The translations under genes and the position numbers were made by a program. Under the pieces are notes generated by a model that was not told the DNA's origin, made no database searches, and saw only the letters and a list, made by a program, of their open reading frames with translations. A DNA stretch of 64,000 nucleotides from Cerrena zonata (lineage: Eukaryota > Basidiomycota > Agaricomycetes > Polyporales > Cerrenaceae). The number at the start of each line of letters is the position of its first letter. Within the stretch, counting starts at the first letter, position 1. This document shows positions 47,152-57,522 of this stretch, piece after piece. The DNA lies in the NCBI GenBank assembly GCA_038087015.1, contig JASBNA010000088.1, positions 1 through 64,000 of the forward strand, written 5' to 3'.

Positions 47152-48705
47152 ATGTCCCGTACTCGTTCCCGTCGTAGACGACCCGTGGCCGGCAGACAAT
47201 GCGGGGTTATCACCACAAACGAGAATATCCGCTGTCCTGCAAGGATCGCTCAAGTGCAGGCAACATGGGCAGGAATACGCGATCTCTGTTAGGGAATACA
47301 AGGGTTTCGCTGAAACCTCCAAACACCTTGCCCCATCTGCGACCATGTCTCTTTTTGCCGTAAAGACGCTTCAGAACCGTGCAGAAGTGGAGGAGAAGAT
47401 AGGAAGCATATCTCCATATATCGCCTCACTTCAAGCCGAGATCGACGGAAGAATAACCCATCAGCGCCGTTTTTTCAACGATAGTTTGTCATCTTCGTCA
47501 ATTTATGAAATAGTTCCCTCCATGACTAACAACCATACTACAGATGCAGATGAAGGGCATCAGGGTCGTATTGATCGGCAACAAAATAAACTGGACACGG
47601 CGAGGACACTCCAGGAAAGGCTGGGGGAACGTTTAGAGGAACTCAAGGCGGAAGATCGACAACGAGAGCTTCAGAAACAAGGTAAGTATCCGTTGGTATA
47701 ACTCTCTAAACTGGCTATTGTAGTAACGATATGCTTTCTACTCTCTAGCGAGACCTGACCGGGGCCTCACACCGCGTGCTTTTAGCGACGAAAGTAAGCA
47801 ATACACAACTTCAGCCATCACATAGTATCAATCTAATACGCCCGCAAAGTTTCGGGATGTTCATGCCCTACTTGTTCCGGTGAACGCAACAGGTATGGAC
47901 ATTCTAACACCGAATTTCCTACATTACCTAGGTGTGCCAAGCTCGCGTCCGGTAAGATCTCAGTTCCTCCTGAAAAAAATCCTCCCCCACTTGCCACTAT
48001 AGGAATGACGCATTTCATTCTGTTAATAGGCGGCCCCCTTCGCGCAAGCAGACAGAAAGCCCAGTATTCGGAAGTCGCACGACCAAGATCCCAAGGTAAT
48101 TCAGACCTCAGGTTTATACTCCGCAGTGCCTGATTACAATTTTCTAGAAATAAACAACTACCGCTGTGACATGGAAAAAGGTAATGTATCGATATGCATT
48201 TTATCTATTGATTGTCTGCGCTTACGTTACACGAACATCGGACTACCGAACCACTGCCTACACTCAATATGCTCAACAAGAACAACGTACTACGTATTGC
48301 TCAACCCAGTCTCAACCTCAGGCTAAGACATATAATGGCGGTCCTTATGCTACAACCGGGTACTCATCGCAGTACACGCCTCAGAAGACGAACTCTGCAT
48401 CTGCATACTCGTATGAAGCGAGCTACCGCTCTCAATCACAAGGTATTCCAGCATCGTATTGTATATTTCTCGGTATATTCACATATCGTGCGGCAGATTG
48501 GCCCTATTCCCGATCTTCGAACCCACTGTTCATGCCTTCTTTCAAGAAAGACGAAGCCCCTCCGAAGGGGAAATCACCGTCCTACCTCAAAAGGTTCTTC
48601 TATCTTTCTGGCGGGCTACTTATCTTGGGCGGGATGAATCTCTTCAATCCCTTGGCCCATCCTGTATTGACCGGACTTCTGTACCTCGCTGCCCTTGTTG
48701 CCTGA
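47152..48705 (+). pseudogene. Cys/His-motif protein, copy A2, with a frameshift in exon 1
   Basis: A paralog of A1 with the same exon plan. Exon 1 (47152-47483) encodes QCGVITTNENIRC in one frame and KCRQHGQEYAISVREYKGF in another. The frame changes within about 47236-47252, and exon 1 is 332 nt where the phase-1 rule needs 331 or 334. Exon 2 (47544-47681) is 138 nt as in A1 (NKLDTARTLQERLGERLEEL). Several small phase-1 exons follow, then a Tyr/Gln/Ser-rich linker (GGPYATTGYSSQYTPQKTNS) and the tail FFYLSGGLLILGGMNLFNPL..LYLAALVA to the stop at 48705. The rest of the gene is open, so the break is either recent or a sequence error. Confidence 0.65.
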
Positions 48706-50083
48706 TGAAACTGTAACCCTTTCGAACGTGCTATGCTGTACCTGTGCTGTACTTGATTTCTTCGCTTTACGCCTCTACTGCTAGGGCTATGTACCATGTT
48801 GCTCTCTGACACTCTGTTCTTTCTATGCCAACGTTGCAGTTATGATGGTATGCTTGTCATAGTCCTGGTGTATTTGTATCTTTGTATTGCTCTTGAACGA
48901 CTACTTTACTTGAATGATATACTCTCTCGTGAAAATCTCGTATCCAATGAGTTATGAACGAATCGCATGTATGACTTACTTTAGTATTCGACTAAGCACT
49001 TCACCTTCCTAATACGTACTTGACATCCTTTTCGATCGCTTACATAAGCATTATACTCAAGTTCGACATCATCCAAGTACTGCGCGTCCAGTCACCTCTC
49101 AACGTTCTCAACCAACTCCAGGTTCTTTATAATATTCCTCTATATTGATTTGTCTATAATATATATGCGTTATAATGCGTACCGGAACCCTCAATTGCTT
49201 GCAGCCTCATTCTAGACCTGACTAGTCGACTTGTCAACTGTTCTCGTTATTGTTCAAACCACGGCTCTTCACATCTTTTTGCGAGTCTGTCTCCCAATCC
49301 GTGCCAGTACCAAAGTCCCCTATGATCCTATACTACCAGATCGCTGCGAATGGTCTCACGTCCTTAATACTGATAATCATCAAACCTTGGTCAGCTGGGT
49401 GCAAGTGGCAAGTTCTACGTATTTCGCTATTTTCTTTGTTGGGGAGGCTTTATGGAGGGATTCCGACCATTCTCTTAAAATTATCCCATGCGAACCCGAA
49501 TCACGCTATTACTGTATACCTTTGCTTTCGACCAAGATCAAATCTTTACACGTTGTCATGTCCAATCTGTCCTGTTCGTCATGACCCTCAAAGCCGGCCC
49601 TTCTCATTATTAATTTGCCTGCTGGCTTCGATCTCAATGGTTCTCTGAATAGCTACCTCTGATCCAACCCCTTCCGAGTTCAATGAACACTAGTTTGGCC
49701 GATGATCGAGTATCGGTGCCAAGTTGCGACACGGGCAATCCTTTTTATGCTATAGTACTCCGCTCCCTATCCCTCACCATGACCCGTGATTTCCATCTTC
49801 TGGTCTCTCAGGGAATCTGCTATCATCTACAATGCGGGGACTAGAACCTGCGGGATCCGCGTGGAGGTCAGCCAATACTGGCAGCCGCCAGTCTAAATCA
49901 AAATTCGCTCTATAAAACCCCATGCATTGGTCCCACCTCTTCCTTCCTTCCAACCACATCCATCTTCGTTCATTCCCACTATTTCTCTTTGCATACCATC
50001 ATCCTTAACACTATCCTTTCCCTCACATTCGCTTTAAAACACATCCAACTTGCTGGTCAAGCCCTCATAACACTCTCTTAACC
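48706..50083. other. Intergenic DNA downstream of A2
   Basis: The first 350 bp match parts of the A1 3' flank. Open frames at 49231-49648 overlap in three frames with no recognised domain. The 100 bp before 50084 is pyrimidine-rich (CCTTTCCCTCACATTCGC) and likely the promoter of the next gene. Confidence 0.45.
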
Positions 50084-50721
50084 ATGATGCGTAAGCCTTC
50101 TACTGCCTCTCGTCCCTCTGAACGTGCTTCTTCGCTTTCTCGCAGGGATACCATTCGACCTTCCTCCAAGCAAAGGGGAGTCAAAAAGAACAACGAAAGC
50201 GAAAAGTTCAAGGTTCGACACGCGAAGATCTTGAGGATGGAGCAGGAGCAAATGCTGGAGGATGACATTGCTGTGAAGATAATTCAGGTATGTCCCTTCT
50301 CCATAATGGCGACGCTATTCACTCACTAACATGTTTCACTACTATGTTAGGGATTACATTTGTCAAGCATCATGCCGTTCGACAACGTACAAACCGAATT
50401 TCACGATTTAGATGGCTTAACGTGGGCCCGCCCACTACCACAGCCTCGCAGGCCTGTATGTCAGCCTCATTCATTCGTCCTCAGTCCAAACTCACATCCG
50501 CCTTTCCATTTTAGTACGGCTTGCCTACTCGGTCGTCTGCACTTCACGCCACATATTCCACCCAACACAACGGACCTCCACGCGGCTCGTTCACACACTC
50601 CGATCTGGCCGACATCGCTCTTCGACTCAGCAAAGAACTCAAGTTTCCAAACATCTCGCTCTCGAACCAAACACTCGCGGAAGCGGCTTTCGCGTGCATG
50701 CCCAATTGCACGCCCTGTTAA
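50084..50721 (+). CDS. Small three-exon protein of unknown function
   Basis: Exons 50084-50287, 50351-50455 and 50515-50721 (204+105+207 = 516 nt) give 171 aa. Both introns are phase 0, unlike the neighbouring family. The N-terminus is Ser/Arg/Lys-rich (RPSERASSLSRRDTIRPSSK). A helical part (KVRHAKILRMEQEQMLEDDI) follows, then Pro/Ser-rich sequence and a final segment (HSDLADIALRLSKELKFPNI) ending CMPNCTPC. No family is recognised. The short size and lack of a signal peptide suggest a cytosolic or nuclear protein. Confidence 0.6.
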
Positions 50722-51482
50722 ACGCCGTTAAGTTCGTATACCTAACGTCTAACTAACGGAAGATTCTAACTGATACTAATCCTCGTTAGCCCACCCCAAA
50801 TACTATATCTCGATCCCTAACGCATATATTCAAATCGCTATCAACACTCACGGACTCGGACACTGCTTTACCTTTCCTTAACGTTCCTGGACCCGGACAA
50901 TACTACATTTCGATTTCCAACGCATACATTCAATTCACTCTCAACATTCACGGACACGGACAATACTTTCTTATCGTTATCTATCTCTCTCAGGCTACGG
51001 ACTTGTGCTCGGACACTTTTCTTCTTCTCTTTCAATCTCAATATCTCTGTAACTTATATCATGACCTCTTGGACACTCGCTCACTTTCTCTACAACTCTA
51101 TCAACCTGTATCGCTATGCTCGACGCCTGACTCTAGAATATGGACTACTTTCTCCTTAGACACATTACGCTTTATACTTTTCTTCTCTTGCTTTTTTTTC
51201 AATGGGCATCGGACTGTACGCTTTATAATTTTCACAACTTGCTTCGATATTCAGATCTATTTCCAGGACATTTGTATAACACACAGATACCCGTATACCT
51301 TCGAAATGCGTCCGAATTAACTCCCTTCTTTCATCTTACTACAGAATTTCTCGAGTTGTAGCATTGCACCACGACGTCGTACTTACGCATCTATCTTATA
51401 TCCATCGAATTCTCAATGCTTTGAGTTGGGGCTAACGAATGTTTATGTCGACGTGAAGGTAGGTATCTAGATAGCCAACTTA
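50722..51482. other. Intergenic DNA with a 102-bp direct repeat
   Basis: Two similar blocks start near 50801 and 50903 (AACGCATA(T/C)ATTCAA, then CACGGAC(T/A)CGGACA). No convincing gene was found, and the open frames in 51003-51361 overlap each other in different frames. Confidence 0.45.
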
Positions 51483-52958
51483 TCAGTTCCCGGACAACTC
51501 ACGAAGTATTCTCTGCATTGTCGGCCTTCGTTCAGGCACATACTCCCAACATTCTCTAACCAAGGACCAGACTCGGTCAGGCATCGTATCAGGCTTTATG
51601 GGAAAGATCCCTTCAGCCATTTTACCCACCGCCTGCCCGACTGACAATTCTGGAAAGGGGATTTCGCCAGTGAATATCTGTATGTAGAACACATCAGTGA
51701 AAGCTATCACCATCAGTCATCTTTATCCTTACCTCAATGCAGACATGACCGAAGGAAAAACTATCTGATGCGTAGGTCGGCTTGAGGGTATCGAGAAATT
51801 CGGGCGACATCCACCGTTCCGGACTATCTTTACGGAGGTCAGAGTCTCCGAAATAGGCATAGAGGAATACGTCAGTGACTAGAGCTTCATCGTTTTCAGA
51901 AAGGAGGATATTGTTCTAATAAACGAATCGAGTTAGACAATACGAGGGAAACGAGGAAGAAATAAGCTTACGCCGCGTAGATCCCCATGTGCTATACCCA
52001 TTCTATGCAGGTAATCCATACCTCGCGCGATATCACACAGCTGAGGTATAACATTCTTTGTGAAAGTCAGCAGATATCATAGCGGAATATAACTGACCCA
52101 TGAGACCAAGCGTTCAGGTTTCGGTTTGTCATCGAGTTGCTTGAGATGATATCTGATGCCACCCTTCCCCATCCATGGATGAACGAGAGTCGGAGCATGT
52201 CCTATATTTGTGATATCGACGCCAAAAAGCTGTACTACGTTTGGATGCCGCAGCTGACGCCATCGTAAACATTCAAGAAATAATATCTATATCATAAAAG
52301 GGTCATTGGCACTAAACAGGAATGAAGCGATATAAACGGACTGACGGTGTGAGCTGGATCGTTCTTATACAGCCTTACACTTCGTCCATGACTACGTAGC
52401 ACCTATCCTTCCATTGACCACTGTATATCTGCGAGTTCGTCCCTCCACAAAAAGGGCGTATAGAAGATGGTTCAACTGTGATGAAGAACGATTTTGGAAA
52501 TGCCCGGAATTGTTCTGCGAATTGCATCAATAGCTGAGATACTTGTAGTTTGTTGACCTCAGTCGGATCTCTCTCAACGATCTTCCATGCATCGTCATTA
52601 TCAAGGAGCTAAAGGGTGTTAAATGAGTCCGTAATAGGAAGAAAGTGTGGTTGCTTACATCTTGCATAAGGTCGACTGTATATTGTATAACGCCTCCAGG
52701 TAAATGGTCCGTCTCTATCCCAGGAGGCGTCCCGTGCGAGTCAATGCAATTACCAACTAGGCTAATGGATTTAGAGATATCATCCGGGCTAGTCTTGAAT
52801 ATTGATTTTAATATATTAACGTTAGTAAGGCTACATATGAATCGGAACCACATACATCGTTCTTCTTGCTCCCGAATACGTTCTGTACAGCTGACAAGCC
52901 CAAACGTGCTAAGAACATGGTTTCCAAAGATGTTAACGCTCACTATAGTCAACAGCAA
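51483..52958 (-). CDS. TKL-type protein kinase-like protein with degenerate DFG
   Basis: The C-terminal exons resemble fungal tyrosine-kinase-like Ser/Thr kinases. They show a helix (DIARGMDYLHRMGI), the catalytic loop AHGDLRG then NNILLSE across an intron, SPERWMSPEFL, DSFSFGHVCIE and the C-lobe ending RVWSLVRECWEYVPERRPTM. The Asp and Asn of the catalytic loop are present. The Mg-binding DFG, however, reads TDVFLYAYFG and the activation segment is short. The N-terminal exons (52958 downward, FRFICSLTNVNILKSIFKTS; GGTNSQIYSGQW) show a glycine-rich loop but no clear ATP-binding Lys was located. It may be a pseudokinase or a decaying copy. The start Met is tentative. Confidence 0.6.
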
Positions 52959-53177
52959 TTGATGATCAATGAGATGAGTTTAGATGAAAATACGAATGTT
53001 GAAGCTTGGACGTCAAACGTAACGTTGAACACTAGTGTCCCTCCAGATACGAAGTCCCTATATAAGAAAACACGTGTGATTACAAATAAAGTGTTTACGT
53101 ACGTAAAATCATAGCCTGACGTGCGTACAAGTAAGGCCCTAGGTCTCAGATCTCCTCAACAACTGTTTCCCACCTCG

Positions 53178-54196
53178 ATGGCCTACTACAACCACCAGCC
53201 CTATTCCTACTTTCAACAAGGATCCGAAGGATGGTGCTGCACTGCTCATTGTGAAGAGCACAGCCGACTGTCGATGGCTTATGAGGCCACCGACAGCAAG
53301 GTTGCTGCTCTCCGCAATAAGGTCATTCAGACTATTCTCGGAAAGCCACGTACGACGCAAGAAGCTTCCATTGCCTTAGACAAGGTCAACGAATGGGTCG
53401 ACGCGATTACTGAGGGAATAAATGTTGCACAGAAGCTTCATGATAAGTTTTGTGGGGGGATCGGTAAGTAGCTTATCGCACAGACGAGTTCATTCGTTCA
53501 GGACCACCAGTCTAACAACGCTTGATTACGAAACTCTGGCTATAGCAATTGATGCCCATACATCCTCCATCTCCATGCTCAAAACCGAGAGGGAAGATGC
53601 CTTAGAGGTCTTGCTTAAGTTACGCAAGGAATATAAGTCTCTGGAGATTGATCATGCCAGTCAGTCGTAACATAATGCCTTCTCATTAATGTGATTATCT
53701 TACTGAGATGTATAATTGTCTATTGTAGGGCTTAGATCACCACCAAGGTACACTCCGGTTGACCCAATGAAACTCCCGAGTCAACGCCGTTCGAGTAAGG
53801 AATTCTACCACATCAAATCGAGACTAAGCTGACAAAGATAAAGGTCAATATCGTGGTCAAGAATCGACATCTCGAACCCCTTTGATAAGACAAAGAAGCA
53901 ATTATATCAGCTATCGATCTATCAATAATCGAGACCTCGAAGCTCAGCGGTCGCAGACCGCTCGTTTGCCTCGGTTTTCATGCCAACAGTTTGGCATCTT
54001 CATTCTCTGGCTTCATGCCTTTCTATTTCTCGCTGGTATTGGCCTTGCGCTCGGTTTCTTTTTTGGCGAAACAATAGGCACTATACTTGGCTGTCTATAC
54101 ACATATATGGTCACTGTGTTTAACTTCATATGGGACCATATTATCTATCTGTCCATGATAGTTTACGTTGTGACATGTTTACGCTTCTCGGTTTGA
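53178..54196 (+). CDS. Cys/His-motif membrane protein, copy B1 (intact)
   Basis: Four exons (53178-53463, 53546-53659, 53729-53794, 53844-54196) total 819 nt, 272 aa, and all introns are phase 1. The N-terminus has WCCTAHCEEH, which could bind a metal, then helical segments (EASIALDKVNEWVDAITEGI; LKTEREDALEVLLKLRKEYK). A Pro/Arg-rich linker (RSPPRYTPVDPMKLPSQR) and a C-terminus with two hydrophobic spans (FGIFILWLHAFLFLAGIGLA; WDHIIYLSMIVYVVTCLRF) follow. No named family was recognised. The membrane placement is a prediction. It is the complete member of the B group. Confidence 0.7.
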
Positions 54197-54710
54197 TGAA
54201 ACTATGCGTCTCTGTCTTGGATCTATACAAGCTGTTCTAGTAGCTCAGTATATTATTCTGCGATCTGTTCTGAATTTAATATACAGATTCGGAGAAGTTG
54301 CCTCCACTTCGGATAACAACCGCTCGGCGATTGCAAATGGCCTCATACCTTCTACTACAGAACATAAACACATACTTTATATGTGAGCGCATGTGAGCAC
54401 CTATTCATGTACGGCCGTGTCCCCGTTTTGCCACGACCTTTCGGAGGACTAGTTTGCTCCGAATTTTACTGAATGACGTCAATCGTCTTCCTAACTGGGA
54501 GCGCTCCTAGTACACAATCATACACAAGCAGCGAGTGATCGTTGCTATCCTCGCTGGCATCAAGCACTTGCTGAGTACTCTTCTTCCCTATCTTTCTATT
54601 GGCTACTGCTGATACGTGACCAAGTATCAGGATAGTGAACACGTGTGATACAAATAGAGTGTCTATGACACAAATAAAACCATCATCAACAACTGTTTCC
54701 CACCATCCCG

Positions 54711-55670
54711 ATGTCCGTCTCCAACCACCATCCCCATTCCAGCATCCAACAAGGACGTAAACGACAATGGTGCTGCACCGCACATTGTGAAGAGCACGAC
54801 CAACTATTGAATATTTACCATGAGGCCATTCATAGCAAGGTCGTTACACTTCGCACCAGGGTCATTGCGACTGTTGGGGATATCGGAAAGTTACGTACGA
54901 CGCAAGAGGTGTCCAGTGCGCTGAACAAGGTCAACGAATGGATCTACGCTATCAATGAGGGAATAAATGCTGCGCAGACGCTTCATGATAAATTTTGTGG
55001 GGAGATCCCCGGCAGTAAGTAGCTTGTCACGCAGACGAGTTCATTCGTTCCGGACCACCAGGCTAACAACGCTTGATTTCGGAACTCTGGCTATAGAAAT
55101 TGATGCTCATACAACCTCCATCTGCACACTCGAACACGAGAGGAACGCTGCCTTACAGGTCTTGCTTGAGTTACGCAAGAAATATCGGACTTTGGAGAAT
55201 GATCATCCTAGTCAGTCGTAACATAATACCTTCTCATTAATGTGATTATCGTACTAAGATATCTCATTATATATTTTCCGGTTTCAACCACCACCAAGGT
55301 ACACCCTAGTTAACCCAATAAATCCCCGAGTCAACGCCGTTTCGACATCTCGAACCCCTTTGATGGGACCAAGAAACAGCTATACCCGCTATTGATTGAC
55401 CAATAATCGAAGCTCAATGGTCGTAGACCGCTCGTTGACCTCGGTTTTTCATATCAACACTTTGACACCTTCATTCTCTAGCTTCATGCCTTTCTATTTC
55501 TCGCTGGTATCGGGCATGCATTCGGTTTCTTTTTCAGAAAAACAATAACCACTATACTTGATTGTCTATACCTATATGATCGCTGCGTTCAACTTCGGAT
55601 GGGATTAAGTGTCTATTTCTGATCATTTCCGTTGGTTGCTTTTTTCGCTTTGATGAAGCTGCGGTTGGGT
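54711..55670 (+). pseudogene. Copy B2, intact exons 1-2 but decayed 3' half
   Basis: Exon 1 (54711 to about 55014; RQWCCTAHCEEHDQLLNIYH) and exon 2 (about 55098-55211; LEHERNAALQVLLELRKKYR) match B1 with good phase-1 splice sites. Where B1 has exon 3, the acceptor AG is lost (TTTTCCGGTTTC). The linker exons are fused by a deletion and an in-frame stop (CTATTGATTGACC, about 55395) follows. The membrane part near 55440-55640 is still recognisable at the DNA level but contains stops. A truncated product from the first two exons remains possible. Confidence 0.65.
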
Positions 55671-55895
55671 CTTGGATCTATGCAAACTGTACTGACCAGT
55701 TTTATTTATTTTCGTTTTGAAATCAATATATAGGCTAGGAGAAGTTATCTCTACTTCGGAATGAGCTGCCCCTCCAAATACCAAGATAGAAAACACGTGC
55801 GATACAAATAAAGTGTCTACATACGTAACGTTCGTATACTACATATCGTATAGGCCACGAATAAAACCCTCATCAACAACTTTCCCACCATCCCA

Positions 55896-56208
55896 ATGGT
55901 CTTCTCCAACCACCACCCTCATTCCAGCCTTCAACAAGTACTGGTTCGACAATGGTGCTGCACCGCACATTGCGAAGAGCACGACCAACTATTGAGGGCT
56001 TATGAGGCCATTGATAGCAAGCTCGTTGCTCTTCGCAATAAGGCCATTCAGACTACTGAGGACGCTTCCCAATGTACCGAAAATATACTGCTACAAAGCA
56101 TAAACGTACACCTTATGCGTGAGCATCTATTCATGTACAGCCGTATCTATGGCCCTTCAGAGGACCGGTTTGCTCCGGATTCTGCTGAATGGCGTATATC
56201 ATCTTCCT
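55896..56208 (+). pseudogene. Copy B3, truncated in exon 1 and joined to B 3' flank
   Basis: The first 55 codons match B1/B2 (RQWCCTAHCEEHDQLLRAYE). After about codon 58 the similarity jumps to the sequence found downstream of B1 (about 54370 onward). A deletion therefore removed the rest of the gene. The frame then continues through flank sequence to a stop at about 56208. It overlaps the apparent 5' end of the next A-type gene. Confidence 0.65.
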
Positions 56209-57251
56209 AATTGGGAGCGCTCCTAGTACACAACGATACACAGGTGAGCGATCGTTGCTAGCCTCGCTGGCATTTTCTGAGCGAGCGCTGAGCTCCTTGT
56301 CTGTGTCAAGTTCGTACCTCCCGACTGCCAATGTGACATTGTCCACTTACTATCCCAAACTATGCCACACTTTTATAGGCGATGCTCGGTGTACCGTGCC
56401 CGTCTACGCTGACGGACGACGATGCCGTAGGCATCACTTGGAGTATGAAGAGTCAAGGAACAGGTATAAGGCGTACTCCAAACACGCAGAATCCCTGATC
56501 AACTCTACTCCCATCTCCTACCGTGCGGTGAATAAGCTTCATAGTAGGGGGGAGATGGAAAAGATGTTGCAACACGTGGTGCTTTACACGGAGATGGTTA
56601 CAAAAGAACTAGAGGGAAGAAAGAGACATCGGTTGATGTTCATTGGTAGAGGTGAGCACCCCTCCGAGGATTGCCTCATCATCTTACTTCCAATAGAAAC
56701 TGAGATTTTACGTAGGGGACTATGGACACGCTTTCCGGATGGTAGTATTGATAAGGGATTTGGAGTGGGGCAAAGTAATACTGCAGAAGACTCACGCGAA
56801 GCTCAATAAGACACGGAAGAGAGAAGGACTTCCCATACGGAGAGGAGGACCTGGTATGTTTATGGACATATTTGAGTTGTGGTCTTCATTCTGATAATGG
56901 ACCTTCACGATAGTGTTCATTCGTACCATCAAAGAGAGCGCAGTCCCCCCGGAATATGATGTTTATCGTGCATTTTGGGATACGGAAGCCGATTCGATTA
57001 CCAGGCACCATAGCCTTCTGACAATGGTTGTAGGGACAGTATACAACATTTACGTCTTTTTTGCATTTATAACTACTTATAGCGTATTAGTCGTGCTGTG
57101 CTTTGGGTTATACGGAATCATCCAAGACGGGACGTGGGTGTACGAGGAATGGGGTAGCGTTCATTTTCTAGTCTCGGCGACCTTGGCTTTTATCACTCTT
57201 AGTTGTATCGTTATCTGCGCTCAGTTCCTGTTAAACCTGGTTCGATCTTGA
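56189..57251 (+). CDS. Cys/His-motif membrane protein, copy A3 (5' end uncertain)
   Basis: Exons 56189-56651, 56746-56853 and 56914-57251 give 909 nt (302 aa) with phase-1 introns. The motif is C-x8-C-x10-C-x2-H (from LCHTFIG to CRRHHLEY), then YKAYSKHAES and a helical segment (SRGEMEKMLQHVVLYTEMVT). A basic coil exon (LEWGKVILQKTHAKLNKTRK) and a C-terminus with two membrane spans (YNIYVFFAFITTYSVLVVLC; FLVSATLAFITLSCIVICAQ) follow. The conserved DGTWVYEEWGSVHF lies between them. The only in-frame Met upstream is at 56189, inside DNA copied from the B-unit 3' flank, so the original start has probably been replaced. The nearest relative is A4 at 61357. Confidence 0.55.
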
Positions 57252-57522
57252 TAGGTCGATACGTTTGCCGGGAGTTTGCGTTGTTATAATGATAACATAT
57301 GAGACTCATCTGCTATGTTGTGGTTCTCTGGAGGTTGAGACACGAACAAATATGGATATATTACTACGGCTGATAGCTACCAAACTACTGCTCAACATAA
57401 ACAAATGGTTCCAGAGAGTCGAGATCATGTTCGTGCTGCAGTTTATGAGAGCAATCAAGAGCTGGGTCCCTACATAAATAAAATCACGGTGAGCACGAGA
57501 CTTAGGGAAGGAGAAAAGAGAC
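57252..57522. other. Convergent 3' intergenic region, possible extra F-box exon
   Basis: On the minus strand a GTAAGT donor at the F-box stop and an acceptor near 57474 would add an open exon (DPALDCSHKLQHEHDLDSLE) ending about 57392. The alternative is that the gene stops at 57523. I cannot decide between them. Confidence 0.4.

Larger units (their letters stand above)
53080..56300 (+). repeat. Tandem segmental repeats carrying B1, B2 and B3
   Basis: Three successive units share an upstream TACAAATA(A/G)AGTGT and CATCAACAACT(G)TTTCCCACC leader (about 53085-53175, 54650-54700, 55805-55890) and the first exon. The 3' flank after B1 (about 54370-54560, including GGGAGCGCTCCTAGTACACA) recurs at about 56105-56280, directly after the shortened third copy. 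The units therefore arose by tandem duplication followed by deletions. Confidence 0.75.
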
